Assembly: GCA_001443545.1 (NCBI GenBank)
Contig: LMAD01000008.1
Span: 9,984 to 73,983 of the forward strand
Length of the DNA: 64,000 nt
DNA from: Acidimicrobiaceae bacterium RAAP-2
Lineage (GTDB): Bacteria; Actinomycetota; Acidimicrobiia; Acidimicrobiales; RAAP-2
Direction of reading: 5' to 3'
Part shown: piece after piece, positions 54,927-62,770 of the stretch
Numbering within the stretch: position 1 is the first letter of the stretch
Layout of the letters: every line of letters starts with the position of its first letter
The notes under the pieces: model-generated
What the model saw: the letters and a program-made list of their open reading frames with translations, nothing else
The model's database searches: none
Told to the model about the DNA's origin: nothing
Translations under genes and position numbers: made by a program

Positions 54927-55634
54927 ATGCGCAATCTACGCCTCCAGCCGAAGAGTGCGCTGGCCGTCTACGCCCACCCCGACGACGCCGACGTCGCCGC
55001 GGGAGGCGTGCTCGCTCAGTGGGCGAGTGAGGGTTGCCACGTACACATGGTGGTCGTCTGCGACGGCTCGAAGGGTTCGCACGCCGCCCTGGCCGACGCA
55101 ATCTCCCTTCGCGGAGTACGCCGAACGGAGTTGACGTCGGCGGCGGAACTGCTCGGCGTCGAGTCGGTGCTGGGTCTCGATCACCCCGACGGCGAGGTCA
55201 CCAATGACGTCGTGTTGCGCAGCGAACTCGTCGGCTTGATCAGGTTATATCGACCCGACGTGGTGGTCGGACACGACCCGACGGCAACCTTTTTTGGCGG
55301 GGTCTACGTCAACCACCACGACCACCGCGAGACGGGCTGGGCGCTCTTGGACGCGGTAGCGCCCGCCGCCGCGATGCCGCTCTACTTTCCCGAGCGCGGT
55401 CCGGCGCACCAGGTGCGCCACCTGCTGCTGAGCGGAACGCACGACCCGGACGTGGTCGTGGACGTCTCGCGAACAATCGACCAGAAGGCGAGGGCCGTGT
55501 TGACCCACGCCTCGCAGCTCGGTGGCGACGCCGACGAGATCCGTGAGGTCGTCTACGGCAGAGCAGAGCAGGCTGGCCGGCCAGTCGGCGTCGCGTACGG
55601 AGAAGCCTTCCGCAGTGTCCAGCTCACCCCCTGA
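54927..55634 (+). CDS. PIG-L/LmbE-family deacetylase
   Basis: A 235-residue zinc-dependent N-acetylglucosamine-type deacetylase fold. The metal motif AHPDDAD (about 15-21) and a later HHDHRETGW (metal-binding His) are present, plus VVVCDGSKGSH. The family includes MshB and Mca of mycothiol metabolism and PIG-L; the substrate here cannot be chosen. It lies 2 bases after nrdR and overlaps dinB, which places a sugar/thiol-conjugate deacetylase in a DNA-damage transcript. A link to mycothiol-dependent detoxification would be inference only. Confidence 0.85.
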   Translation: MRNLRLQPKSALAVYAHPDDADVAAGGVLAQWASEGCHVHMVVVCDGSKGSHAALADAISLRGVRRTELTSAAELLGVESVLGLDHPDGEVTNDVVLRSELVGLIRLYRPDVVVGHDPTATFFGGVYVNHHDHRETGWALLDAVAPAAAMPLYFPERGPAHQVRHLLLSGTHDPDVVVDVSRTIDQKARAVLTHASQLGGDADEIREVVYGRAEQAGRPVGVAYGEAFRSVQLTP

Positions 55635-56958
55635 CCAGCCGACGGTCGACGACGCGCCGATCCTGCACGTCGATCTCGACGCCTTCTTCGCGTCGGTGGA
55701 GATCCTGGACGATCCCTCGCTGCGGGGGCTCCCGGTCGCGGTCGGGGGCGCGGGCGAACGCGGGGTCGTGGCCAGCGCCAGTTACGAAGCACGACGCTTC
55801 GGTGTGCGAAGTGGCATGGCGAGTGTGCTCGCCCGGCGTCGATGTCCCAACCTCGTCATCCTGCCCGGACGTTTCGATCGATACGAGGAGTATTCGCGGC
55901 GGTTTCGCGACATCGTGACCGATCTCACGCCAACGGTTGAGGCGATCGGACTCGACGAGCTCTTTGCCGATCTGCGGGGACTTCGCCGGCTCGGCGTACG
56001 GCCCATCGACGCGGCCTGGGCGCTGCGCGAGCGTATCGAGAACGAGTTGCGCCTGGACTGTGGCGTCGGACTCGCGCGCAACAAACTCTTCGCGAAGCTG
56101 GCGTCGAAGCGGTCCAAGCCAATCGTGGTCGGTGGACGGATTACCTCGGGCGCCGGTGTGGTGTGGGTGGATCCCGTACTCGAACGAGAGTGGTTGGCGG
56201 AGCTGCCCGTCGGTGCGTTGTGGGGAGTCGGGCCGGCGACCGCCGCCAAGTTGCATCGGCTCGGCCTGCGTTGGGTCCGCGACCTCCAAGCTGTCGATGA
56301 GGCGACGCTCGCCGCGCACGTCGGTGCGGCGATGGCCGCGACCTTGAGCGCCTACGCCCGAGGTGACGATCGACGCGAAGTTGTAGTGGATCGCGGTGCG
56401 AAGTCGGTCGGTCACGATGAGACGTTCCTGCGTTCGCTGCGCACGCTCGACGAGGTCCGCGGCGCCGTGCGCACGCACGCGTCGGTGGTGTCGCGCGCGC
56501 TGCGCGCCAATCGTCAGTTAGCCCGCACCGTCACCGTCGTCGCGCGGTTCGATGATCTCACGAGCGTGTCGCGATCGCAAACGCTGCCCTTTGGCGTAGA
56601 CGACGAGGGGGCCATCGCCATGATCGGTGTCGCACTCGCCGAGACCGTTGAGCTCACTCAGTCCGTGCGGCTCATTGGGCTGTACGCGTCGTCGTTCGTC
56701 GAGCGCAGCGAACACGAGATCCAGATGTCATTCAACGTCGACGTCGAGCCGACGGGCGCCCGAGAGAGTGCTGAGGCCCGGTCGCGCGAGCGCCAGATAG
56801 GACTCGAAGGGCTGCGCGACGCAATCGACGAAGTTCGCCAGCGGTTCGGCCGGTCGTCCCTGGGTACGCTGGCCGACCTCGGTGAACACGGTCTGCACGT
56901 CGCGACCCAACGCGGACGTAACGCCTTCGGCCCTGAGCAACCGGCGCCACCGGGTTAG
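55615..56958 (+). CDS. dinB: DNA polymerase IV (DinB, Y-family)
   Basis: Error-prone translesion polymerase, about 447 residues from GTG 55615 (GGAGAAG upstream); the frame extends upstream to 55522 inside the previous gene. Catalytic segments are HVDLDAFFASVE, YEARRFGVRSGM and IGLDELFADL, the last replacing the usual SIDExxLD with the acidic pair kept. A helix-hairpin-helix part (LWGVGPATAAKLHRLGLRWVRDL) and the little-finger domain follow. Position behind the double-SOS-box promoter suggests damage induction. Confidence 0.92.
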   Translation: MSSSPPDQPTVDDAPILHVDLDAFFASVEILDDPSLRGLPVAVGGAGERGVVASASYEARRFGVRSGMASVLARRRCPNLVILPGRFDRYEEYSRRFRDIVTDLTPTVEAIGLDELFADLRGLRRLGVRPIDAAWALRERIENELRLDCGVGLARNKLFAKLASKRSKPIVVGGRITSGAGVVWVDPVLEREWLAELPVGALWGVGPATAAKLHRLGLRWVRDLQAVDEATLAAHVGAAMAATLSAYARGDDRREVVVDRGAKSVGHDETFLRSLRTLDEVRGAVRTHASVVSRALRANRQLARTVTVVARFDDLTSVSRSQTLPFGVDDEGAIAMIGVALAETVELTQSVRLIGLYASSFVERSEHEIQMSFNVDVEPTGARESAEARSRERQIGLEGLRDAIDEVRQRFGRSSLGTLADLGEHGLHVATQRGRNAFGPEQPAPPG

Positions 56959-57084
56959 GACGTCACGGCGTCCACGCTGGTGGCGGGTCGGGCCGGGCTG
57001 TTCGCTCCGAGGCGTAGCGGGTGGTTCGCGTGGTCGCGATAGGTTACGTGTCGGACGGCACGACGAATCCGGTGAAGGTGGGAC

Positions 57085-57246
57085 ATGAAGATAGGTGTGG
57101 TGGTCGTACTTTCGGTGCTCGCGTTGTTGATTCTGGGTTCGCTCGTCGTCTCGGCGATCGCCCTCGTCATGAAAGTGGTGTTCGTCGCGGTCATTCTTGG
57201 CGTTCTGTGGTTGTTCGTGCGTCGGGGCCGTCGCTCAAACCAGTAG
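57085..57246 (+). CDS. small two-helix membrane protein, unknown function
   Basis: A 53-residue protein with two hydrophobic segments (about 3-27 and 30-44) separated by a single Lys region, and a basic RRGRRSNQ tail. ATG 57085 is preceded by AAGGTGGG. It stops 13 bases before the tRNA-Cys gene. No family is recognised; it may be a small envelope or stress peptide. Confidence 0.5.
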   Translation: MKIGVVVVLSVLALLILGSLVVSAIALVMKVVFVAVILGVLWLFVRRGRRSNQ

Positions 57247-57259
57247 GATTGTCGTTTCT

Positions 57260-57330
57260 GGCGGCGTGGCCGAGTGGTTAGGCAGGGGCCTGCAAAGCCC
57301 CGTACTCCGGTTCGAATCCGGACGCCGCCT
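57260..57330 (+). tRNA. tRNA-Cys (GCA)
   Basis: A complete 71-base cloverleaf: 7-bp acceptor GGCGGCG/CGCCGCC, a D arm, a 5-bp anticodon stem GGGGC/GCCCC with loop CTGCAAA (anticodon GCA), and a T arm with GGTTCGAATCC. The discriminator base is U, as required for tRNA-Cys. CCA is not encoded. Its 3' half is duplicated at 62771-62812, so it is the insertion site of the following island. Confidence 0.95.
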
Positions 57331-57331
57331 C
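57290..57331 (+). repeat. att-like direct repeat, left copy (tRNA-Cys 3' half)
   Basis: These 42 bases, from the anticodon loop to one base past the discriminator, are identical to 62771-62812. A repeat of a tRNA 3' end flanking foreign-looking DNA is the signature of tRNA-targeted integration. Confidence 0.85.
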
Positions 57332-57455
57332 TAGTGATTTACTGCAAACCTGACTGCTGAACAAAAAAATGGCAGTTAGCTTTGGCAGTGAATTAAGTAG
57401 TGACAGCGAGGATCGCGTTACCCGGCACAGTCTGCACCCTAAGGAAAGGGAGTAA

Positions 57456-57606
57456 AATCTGATCGGCGTCAACTTCGCGGGGGGCCAATCTAAACGGCGC
57501 CAATTTGGAATACACAGACCTCAGTGGGACCAGTCTTACCGGAGCCGCCACGAACGACTCCACAATCTGCCTGGGCGGTTCGAAGGGCCCATGCACTAGT
57601 TGGTAG
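57456..57606 (+). pseudogene. pentapeptide-repeat protein remnant, frameshifted
   Basis: Two reading-frame pieces join across a run of six G (57479-57484): NLIGVNFAGG then ANLNGANLEYTDLSGTSLTGA, the A(N/D)LxG pentapeptide-repeat pattern, ending at TAG 57604-57606. Removing one G restores one frame. The upstream side meets a TAA at once with no start codon, so only the 3' part of a gene remains next to the tRNA. It looks like debris from an earlier insertion. Confidence 0.55.
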
Positions 57607-57704
57607 CGTCATGGATCCGGCACGCGCTCGACTGCCCGACTGGTGCCATCGTCATCGTTGTTCCTTGCCAAGCACGGATTAATGGTACTAGCATTCATAG
57701 CACT

Positions 57705-58052
57705 ATGCAGATGCCGAAAGTCAACAGGAACGAATCGACTTCGCTCCACGAACAGGTCGCCGCCGAGATCCGCCGAGCGATTGCCGACGGAGAGGCCGCC
57801 CAGGGGGAACGACTACCCCCCGCGATCGACCTCGCCGCGATATTGGGCGTGAACAAGAACACGGTGATTCGAGCACTGCACATCCTTCGCGACGAGGGCG
57901 TGCTGGACTTCACCCGGGGACGCGGTACGCGCGTCGTCGGCACGCCCGAGCGCAGCGTCCTCTTCATGAAGATGAACGAGTTGCTCGCGCTGGCGCGCGA
58001 GCAGGGATACCGCCGGGACGAACTCGTCTCGATGATCCTGTCGGTGCGGTAG
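57705..58052 (+). CDS. GntR-family regulator, YtrA-like short type
   Basis: A 115-residue one-domain regulator. The winged helix (about 10-75) has SLHEQVAAEIRRAIADGEAAQGERLPPAIDLAAILGVNKNTVIRALHILRDEGVL and the GRGTRV wing; a short helical tail follows instead of a full ligand domain, as in the YtrA subfamily. ATG 57705 or 57711 starts it. The next gene begins 10 bases after its stop, so it probably controls the pair. YtrA-type regulators often govern membrane or envelope-stress operons. Confidence 0.85.
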   Translation: MQMPKVNRNESTSLHEQVAAEIRRAIADGEAAQGERLPPAIDLAAILGVNKNTVIRALHILRDEGVLDFTRGRGTRVVGTPERSVLFMKMNELLALAREQGYRRDELVSMILSVR

Positions 58053-58062
58053 GAGAGCGGCG

Positions 58063-59349
58063 ATGACACTGATCAAGGAGCGGCCGAAGCCGAAGGTGAA
58101 TGACCCAATCGAAGTGCTGATCCCCGAGGCGCGTCAGCGTTCGCGTCAGCGGCGTCTCCGAGCGTGGTCGTTGGTGATCTTGGCGCTCATCCTCGGCCTC
58201 TCGGCGTGGGTGGGAAGCGGAGGACTTAACTCTTCCACCAACCGCGTGAGCGGCGGCCGGCCAACTCATCGAGTGATTCCCGTTCTCGCGATTGGCACCG
58301 TTATGAAGGCATCGTCAGTCGTGGGGCTGAAAATGTTCACACCTTCACGCGGCCTGGCGATTTCGACCACTTGGAACGCGAGTCATCAGAAGGCGATCCA
58401 GTCGTACTTGACTGCGACAAAGAATGCGGGCGACTCGTGGAAGATCGTAGGTCGACTACCCATGCCGATGGCGACGCCGCTGATGGCGTTCATCTCGCCT
58501 ACTGAGGGATACGTCGCGGGCTACCAGCAAGCCAACTCGTCGTTCCTCACGCTGAACGGTGGCCGGACGTGGACGAAGGTGGCGGTGAAGGGGCTTGCGA
58601 CTGCGCTTTCAGTGTCGGGTAACTCGGTTTGGGTGATTGCTGGTGACTGCCCGCTCAAGTATCAGCAGGGACCTTGGTGCGCGACCTACCTCAACGTCCT
58701 AGCTCCGGGTGATCTCAAACCAACCGCGATTCGGCCCATTACGGTGAATGACCCGCAGTTGCGGGCAACCATCCCGAAGGCCCCCTCAACGCTGGCGGCG
58801 AGGTTTCTCGCACGGACGGGACCACAAGGTGCGCTGGTGGTGGAGGGGGCGGACGGCCCCAACAGCATCTTGTCCACCACTGACGCAGGTCGGTCGTGGC
58901 GCATGGTCAACAATCCCTGCAAATCGGTCTTCGTTGGCGCCGCCGCCGCGGTCACGAGCTCGAGGTGGTACCTGTTCTGTTCTTTGGATGGTGGGATGCA
59001 GCAGGGAACGAACTTGCTCTACGAGACGTGGAACGGTGGCACGAACTGGACACTGCTGGCCCAAGGTCACATTCAAGGCGCGAACACGGGAGGCCTCACC
59101 GACGGCGTCATGGGGAACTTCGCGACCAATTCAACGGGATCGGTGCTCTGGTATGCGAACATCGACGGGGCTATCAACGTCAGCACTGACGGCGGACGAA
59201 ATTGGTTGGTAAACCGTAAGGCGATCGCGTCCATGTGGTCGCCCGTTGGCTTCGTGAGCGTTGGTTCGTCCGCCTTCGAAGCGCTCAGCGTCGGGGGCCT
59301 CATTCGTACAACGAATGGGACGACCTGGGCCGTCGTTAGATCGAAATAG
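58063..59349 (+). CDS. membrane-anchored BNR/Asp-box repeat protein, unknown role
   Basis: A 428-residue protein with a basic cytosolic N-terminus (about 1-35), one transmembrane helix (about 36-53) and an exported beta-propeller-like region. Asp-box motifs recur (NAGDSWK, LNGGRTW, TTDAGRSW, NGGTNW, STDGGRNW), as in sialidase-like or Ycf48-like propellers, and Cys pairs occur in the middle part. No enzymatic active site is evident. It follows a YtrA-like regulator at 10 bases inside the tRNA-Cys island, suggesting a regulated surface-binding function. Confidence 0.7.
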   Translation: MTLIKERPKPKVNDPIEVLIPEARQRSRQRRLRAWSLVILALILGLSAWVGSGGLNSSTNRVSGGRPTHRVIPVLAIGTVMKASSVVGLKMFTPSRGLAISTTWNASHQKAIQSYLTATKNAGDSWKIVGRLPMPMATPLMAFISPTEGYVAGYQQANSSFLTLNGGRTWTKVAVKGLATALSVSGNSVWVIAGDCPLKYQQGPWCATYLNVLAPGDLKPTAIRPITVNDPQLRATIPKAPSTLAARFLARTGPQGALVVEGADGPNSILSTTDAGRSWRMVNNPCKSVFVGAAAAVTSSRWYLFCSLDGGMQQGTNLLYETWNGGTNWTLLAQGHIQGANTGGLTDGVMGNFATNSTGSVLWYANIDGAINVSTDGGRNWLVNRKAIASMWSPVGFVSVGSSAFEALSVGGLIRTTNGTTWAVVRSK

Positions 59350-59432
59350 CGCCTCCTCGATCCAAGAAGTTGGCGCCGAACAAGCAGCAACGTTGTGGAC
59401 TCGGAACTAGGAGACGCTGCGTGCAGGTTCAC

Positions 59433-59446
59433 GTCGGGCCTCCGAC
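59433..59446 (+). repeat. repeat motif GTCGGGCCTCCGAC, copy 1
   Basis: First of four related island motifs. The 14-mer is identical to copy 2 and can itself form a 5-bp hairpin. It lies between the BNR gene and the first acetyltransferase. A weak inverted partner may lie at 59373-59389 (GGCGCCGAAC and GCAGC), but pairing is poor in this copy. Confidence 0.6.
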
Positions 59447-59479
59447 ACCGGGAAGGAAGGGCACGCCAGTGGTCTGGTC

Positions 59480-59956
59480 CTAGAGCAGTTTGGAGTAGTA
59501 AACGCGCCGGTGTCCGCTTTCGAAAGCACGGTGCGATTCGATGTAACCGAGCGACTCGTAGTAGTACCGGTTCTGAGTCATGACCTCTCCCGTATAGAGA
59601 CGAATCTCCGAAAGGCCTCTCGCTACTGCTTGAGATTCCGAGAAGGCCATCAGAAGCTTTCCAACTCCTTGTCCCCGCACTGATTTTGTCACTGCGATGT
59701 TGTCCAACAAGAGGTAGTTCGATAAAACTTCCAGTACGAGAAGGCCGACGATGGTGCCACGTGCCTCCGCAAGCCAGGTGTTGCCGAGTGAGGCTAGGGC
59801 CGAGTAGTCGGCCTTCATTGGCTCGGGTTCACTCCCTTCAGCATCTACGTATTGTTGGTACGAGTCTCTGGCTAGAGCTCTGAGTGTCGGGGCATCTTCG
59901 CTGGTGGCCAGGCGAACCACTACTTCATCCAATACGAAGTCCCTCTCTGAATTCAT
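59480..59956 (-). CDS. GNAT-family N-acetyltransferase
   Basis: A 158-residue acetyl-CoA-dependent acetyltransferase. The fold is recognised by VVRLATSEDAPTLRALA at the N-terminus, LLLDNIAVTKSVRGQGVGKLLM with the pyrophosphate-binding RGQGVG, and YYESLGYIESHRAF near the end. ATG 59956 is chosen over an upstream start at 60001. It is transcribed opposite to the BNR gene and lies in a unit bounded by repeat motifs 1 and 2. Substrate unknown; such genes are common in mobile cassettes. Confidence 0.8.
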   Translation of the reverse strand: MNSERDFVLDEVVVRLATSEDAPTLRALARDSYQQYVDAEGSEPEPMKADYSALASLGNTWLAEARGTIVGLLVLEVLSNYLLLDNIAVTKSVRGQGVGKLLMAFSESQAVARGLSEIRLYTGEVMTQNRYYYESLGYIESHRAFESGHRRVYYSKLL

Positions 59957-60010
59957 GTACAAATCATACGAATTCAAAACGGGACACTCCGGCACCAACA
60001 ACCTGAGTGC

Positions 60011-60601
60011 CTAACGCTCCGCTCCTCCTTGGCTGATTCTCGAGTGCCAATGCATGTCGTGCCAACCATCCGAGTGCAGTAACGCACTCCTCATCGTGCC
60101 TTCTGGCGCATATCCCGCCTTCAAAGCGACGCGACACGACGCAGGATTGAGAACAGAGTGTCCAAGTTCCAGTCGGTGAAGGCCCAAATCCTTGAGTAGC
60201 CAGTCGCTGAGAGCGGCCGTTGCGAGCGAGGCGGCTCCAACTCCTCGGGCCTGCGGCGAAACCCAGTACGACATCTCTGCTTCTCCACCAGCGAGATCGA
60301 TAACGCGCGGACCAACCCGTCCAACGGCGAGATCGTCTGATGTCCTTGCGATGGCCCAGTGAGCGCTGGTCTCGTTCTCCCACGAGTCATTCCATTTCGC
60401 TATGAGATGCCGCGCTTCAGGTTCTTCGAAGAAGTTGAGGGTCCAGTGTTGAACATCCGGATCGGCGTATGCAGTAACGAGTGCCGGAATATCCCCTTCG
60501 GTCCAGGGTCGCAGAACAAACCGATCATCTACTCGAAGAACCGGCTGACAGCGGCCACTCAAGGAGCCGGGCGGTAGGACCGGGGCCACCAATCTCGTCA
60601 T
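60011..60601 (-). CDS. GNAT-family acetyltransferase, RimJ/RimL-like
   Basis: A 196-residue acetyltransferase similar to the RimJ/RimL/SpeG group: FVLRPWTEGDIPALVTAYADPDVQHW, ARGVGAASLATAALSDWLLKDLGLHRLEL (acetyl-CoA site) and NPASCRVALKAGYAPEGTMRSAL. ATG 60601 is preferred because the open frame back to 60652 runs into the hairpin at 60634-60692. It follows the other acetyltransferase in reverse orientation in the same repeat-bounded unit. Confidence 0.8.
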   Translation of the reverse strand: MTRLVAPVLPPGSLSGRCQPVLRVDDRFVLRPWTEGDIPALVTAYADPDVQHWTLNFFEEPEARHLIAKWNDSWENETSAHWAIARTSDDLAVGRVGPRVIDLAGGEAEMSYWVSPQARGVGAASLATAALSDWLLKDLGLHRLELGHSVLNPASCRVALKAGYAPEGTMRSALLHSDGWHDMHWHSRISQGGAER

Positions 60602-60633
60602 TGCAGCATTATTGTTCACCACGCTCCAATGAC

Positions 60634-60692
60634 GCGGGACGCACAGACTCAACCAGGCGCCAGTGTATGGTTGCAGAACTGTTGCGTCGGGC
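60634..60692 (+). repeat. attC-like imperfect hairpin, copy 2
   Basis: The arms 60634-60654 and 60669-60692 pair with bulges (blocks GACGC, ACAG, CT and CAACC match) around a 14-base loop. The 3' arm ends in GTCGGGC and continues as GTCGGGCCTCCGAC (60686-60699), identical to copy 1. Size and bulged shape resemble short integron attC sites, but the core GTCGGGC differs from GTTRRRY at one base. Confidence 0.5.
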
Positions 60693-60745
60693 CTCCGACA
60701 CCAGTTATTGGATCTTTAGGGAATCCGATTTGGCCCGCACTTCGA

Positions 60746-61501
60746 CTATCCAGGTTTGGCTGCCACCAACAAGTAGCGATGTTCATTGGTCACCACACCA
60801 TCGCCGGTAAGCGAAGTTGACAGAAGACGGTTTATTGCGTCGGCGTCTCTCTCGGAATCGAAGCCGCCAAAATCGGAGTGCGCTACGTCCAATGCCTGAA
60901 GCCAGAACACTAATGAGTCCATATCGTGAATCACGTAGTCCACGTCGTATTCATCAAACCGTTCAATAATGAATCCAGCTTTAACGAACATCTCGGGGCT
61001 TATTGGTGCAAAGGCATTCGCTTCTAGTTGAAAGGACTCTCTCACGTTCTTCATGTTGTGTTCACCGACTTGCTGAGTGACAAAACGCCCGCCCGGACGA
61101 AGAAGTCGGTGGACGACCGTGGTCGCAAAGGGGGCGTGTCGATCGATGACTACGTCGAACCGGTCCAGAATTTCCGTGCCGGTGCCAGTCTCAAAATGGA
61201 CCGACGTTACACCCTTGTCTGCGGCAAGTTCGCGCGCCCTACCAATCACCTCGGGGTCGGGATCCACCCCGAGTAACTGACGCGCGTCGCTACTTAGTTC
61301 GAGTAAGCGCTCTCCGCCACCAGTACCAATATCAATCACGGTATCGGTGGCCCGAAGATGGTCTCTGACGACCGATACGTAGTCCCACGGCGTTAGAGGG
61401 TGAGATGTATTCATTCGCGAGAAGTCCCAGCCCTTGCGTCGTCCCACTCGAGCGCTGATGGTACGCAGTTCGGTAACGGAGTAGTGCTCCTGGAAAGTCA
61501 C
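60746..61501 (-). CDS. class I SAM-dependent methyltransferase
   Basis: A 251-residue methyltransferase with SAM-binding motif I VIDIGTGGGERLLEL (near 55-69), the acidic end of strand 2 in LGVDPDPEVIG, and motif RFDVVIDRHAPF, LLRPGGRFVTQQVG. The N-terminal helix region and the C-terminal part do not identify a substrate. It is on the minus strand between repeat motifs 2 and 3 and is more AT-rich than the core genes. Possible roles include small-molecule or resistance-type methylation; no claim is made. Confidence 0.82.
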   Translation of the reverse strand: MTFQEHYSVTELRTISARVGRRKGWDFSRMNTSHPLTPWDYVSVVRDHLRATDTVIDIGTGGGERLLELSSDARQLLGVDPDPEVIGRARELAADKGVTSVHFETGTGTEILDRFDVVIDRHAPFATTVVHRLLRPGGRFVTQQVGEHNMKNVRESFQLEANAFAPISPEMFVKAGFIIERFDEYDVDYVIHDMDSLVFWLQALDVAHSDFGGFDSERDADAINRLLSTSLTGDGVVTNEHRYLLVAAKPG

Positions 61502-61552
61502 ATGTTCACGTTAGAGCGGCGTGCTTGACTAGGACTCGAATTTGTCGATCAC

Positions 61553-61634
61553 GCCGACGTCTAGAAGACCTAGGACATCAAATTCGGAAGCCGCCAATGC
61601 AAGGTTGCACTTCTGATGCGTCGGGCCCACCGAG
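61553..61634 (+). repeat. attC-like imperfect hairpin, copy 3
   Basis: Arms 61553-61567 and 61610-61626 pair through GCCGACG against CGTCGGGC and AGAAG against CTTCT, with unpaired bases between and a 42-base loop. The 3' arm continues as GTCGGGCCCACCGAG, a variant of the repeated motif. Upstream GGTTGCA...CTG.TGC is shared with copy 2. Confidence 0.5.
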
Positions 61635-61721
61635 CGTCGAGCCAAGTAGTTTTCTCTATGGTGATTACTGAGCTTTCACAATGGCGAGTCGTGGTTTGCT
61701 ACCGGCCATGGAGGGGGAACG

Positions 61722-62471
61722 ATGACGTGGGGCTATGGCCGTCTATCAACTGAGGTATACAACCTTGACAAGCCGATTGGTCATTCGTACGGCGAAGTTG
61801 AGTTCTATCGAGATCAGCTTGTATTTTGCAGCGGCCGCATCCTCGAGCCAGCCGTAGGGTCGGGACGTATTCTCATTCCGCTTATGCAGGCGGGACACGT
61901 TGTTGATGGTACCGATACATCACCCACCATGCTCGAAACCTGCCGATCGAACTGCGAGACGCATGGAATTGATGCGGTGCTCATTGAAGCAGACATGTCA
62001 ACGTACGTGAACGAGGATGCCTACGAGGCGGTCATTGTTCCGACTGGATCGTTGATGCTCTTGGATGGTCTCGACGCCACGCACGATGCGCTGGTCTCTT
62101 TTCGTCGGTGCTTGAAGCCTGGCGGCAGGCTCATTGTGGACATTGCCGCTCCTGAACTCATCGCTGAAATCGGTTCGTTGCGCTCTTGGCGGGTGGACGA
62201 CGACCTCTGGACGTTGAGTACGGACCATCTTGAGTCTGACGCTGCGAAGAACCAGACGACGCGTTGGCTGCGCTACGAGAAGTGGCACGACGGAGTCTTG
62301 ACGGCGTCAGAGCTTCAGTTGTTTCGACTCCAGTGGTGGAGCATTAGTGAATTTTCCCATGTTGTTGGTGAAGCGGGCTTTTCAAACGTGGAGGTGCATG
62401 CGGACTACGAAATCGGGAAAACTCCTGCGCCCGAGAGTGACATCTGGACGTTCACTGCAATCGTTACCTGA
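61722..62471 (+). CDS. class I SAM-dependent methyltransferase
   Basis: A 249-residue methyltransferase with motif I ILEPAVGSGRILIPLMQ (near 40-56), D in DGTDTSPTML, IEADMS and CLKPGGRLIVDIAAP. It is unlike the previous methyltransferase outside the motifs. The stop lies about 10 bases before hairpin copy 4, so the gene plus hairpin forms a compact ORF-then-attC-like unit in the same orientation. Substrate unknown. Confidence 0.82.
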   Translation: MTWGYGRLSTEVYNLDKPIGHSYGEVEFYRDQLVFCSGRILEPAVGSGRILIPLMQAGHVVDGTDTSPTMLETCRSNCETHGIDAVLIEADMSTYVNEDAYEAVIVPTGSLMLLDGLDATHDALVSFRRCLKPGGRLIVDIAAPELIAEIGSLRSWRVDDDLWTLSTDHLESDAAKNQTTRWLRYEKWHDGVLTASELQLFRLQWWSISEFSHVVGEAGFSNVEVHADYEIGKTPAPESDIWTFTAIVT

Positions 62472-62480
62472 ATCGGTACC

Positions 62481-62556
62481 TTCGGCGTACGCTGACTTAT
62501 TCATTCTGTCCAAGGTTGAGTTCGCCAGTCGGAGACTGTGCACGTCGGGCCTCCGA
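62481..62556 (+). repeat. attC-like imperfect hairpin, copy 4
   Basis: The arms 62481-62498 and 62531-62550 pair partly (CGT, C, G and CT blocks) and end in GTCGGGC, continuing to GTCGGGCCTCCGA (62544-62556). Pairing is weaker than in copies 2 and 3. It follows the methyltransferase stop by about 10 bases. Confidence 0.42.
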
Positions 62557-62770
62557 TCTAAACCCGCACGTAATTACCACGCCCCATTGGGTCGCTGTTT
62601 GCCGAAGGTGGTCGATCCGATTGTGGCAGTTATGTTGGCAGTTAAATCGCCCCTTTTTGGTTCGGCGAGTGAGTACCAAAATGCTGTGATTGTCTGAAAA
62701 GCCAGAGTATTGTTGGTTTCAGGGATGTGAGAGTCGCATACAGACACACTGAGTTACGTGGAACCGGGGG

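Noticed and set aside
60009..60015. GCCTAAC at the end of the second acetyltransferase as an attC inverse core
   Set aside because: It matches RYYYAAC, but no GTTRRRY partner or stem is found at a proper distance, and it overlaps a stop codon in the wrong orientation.
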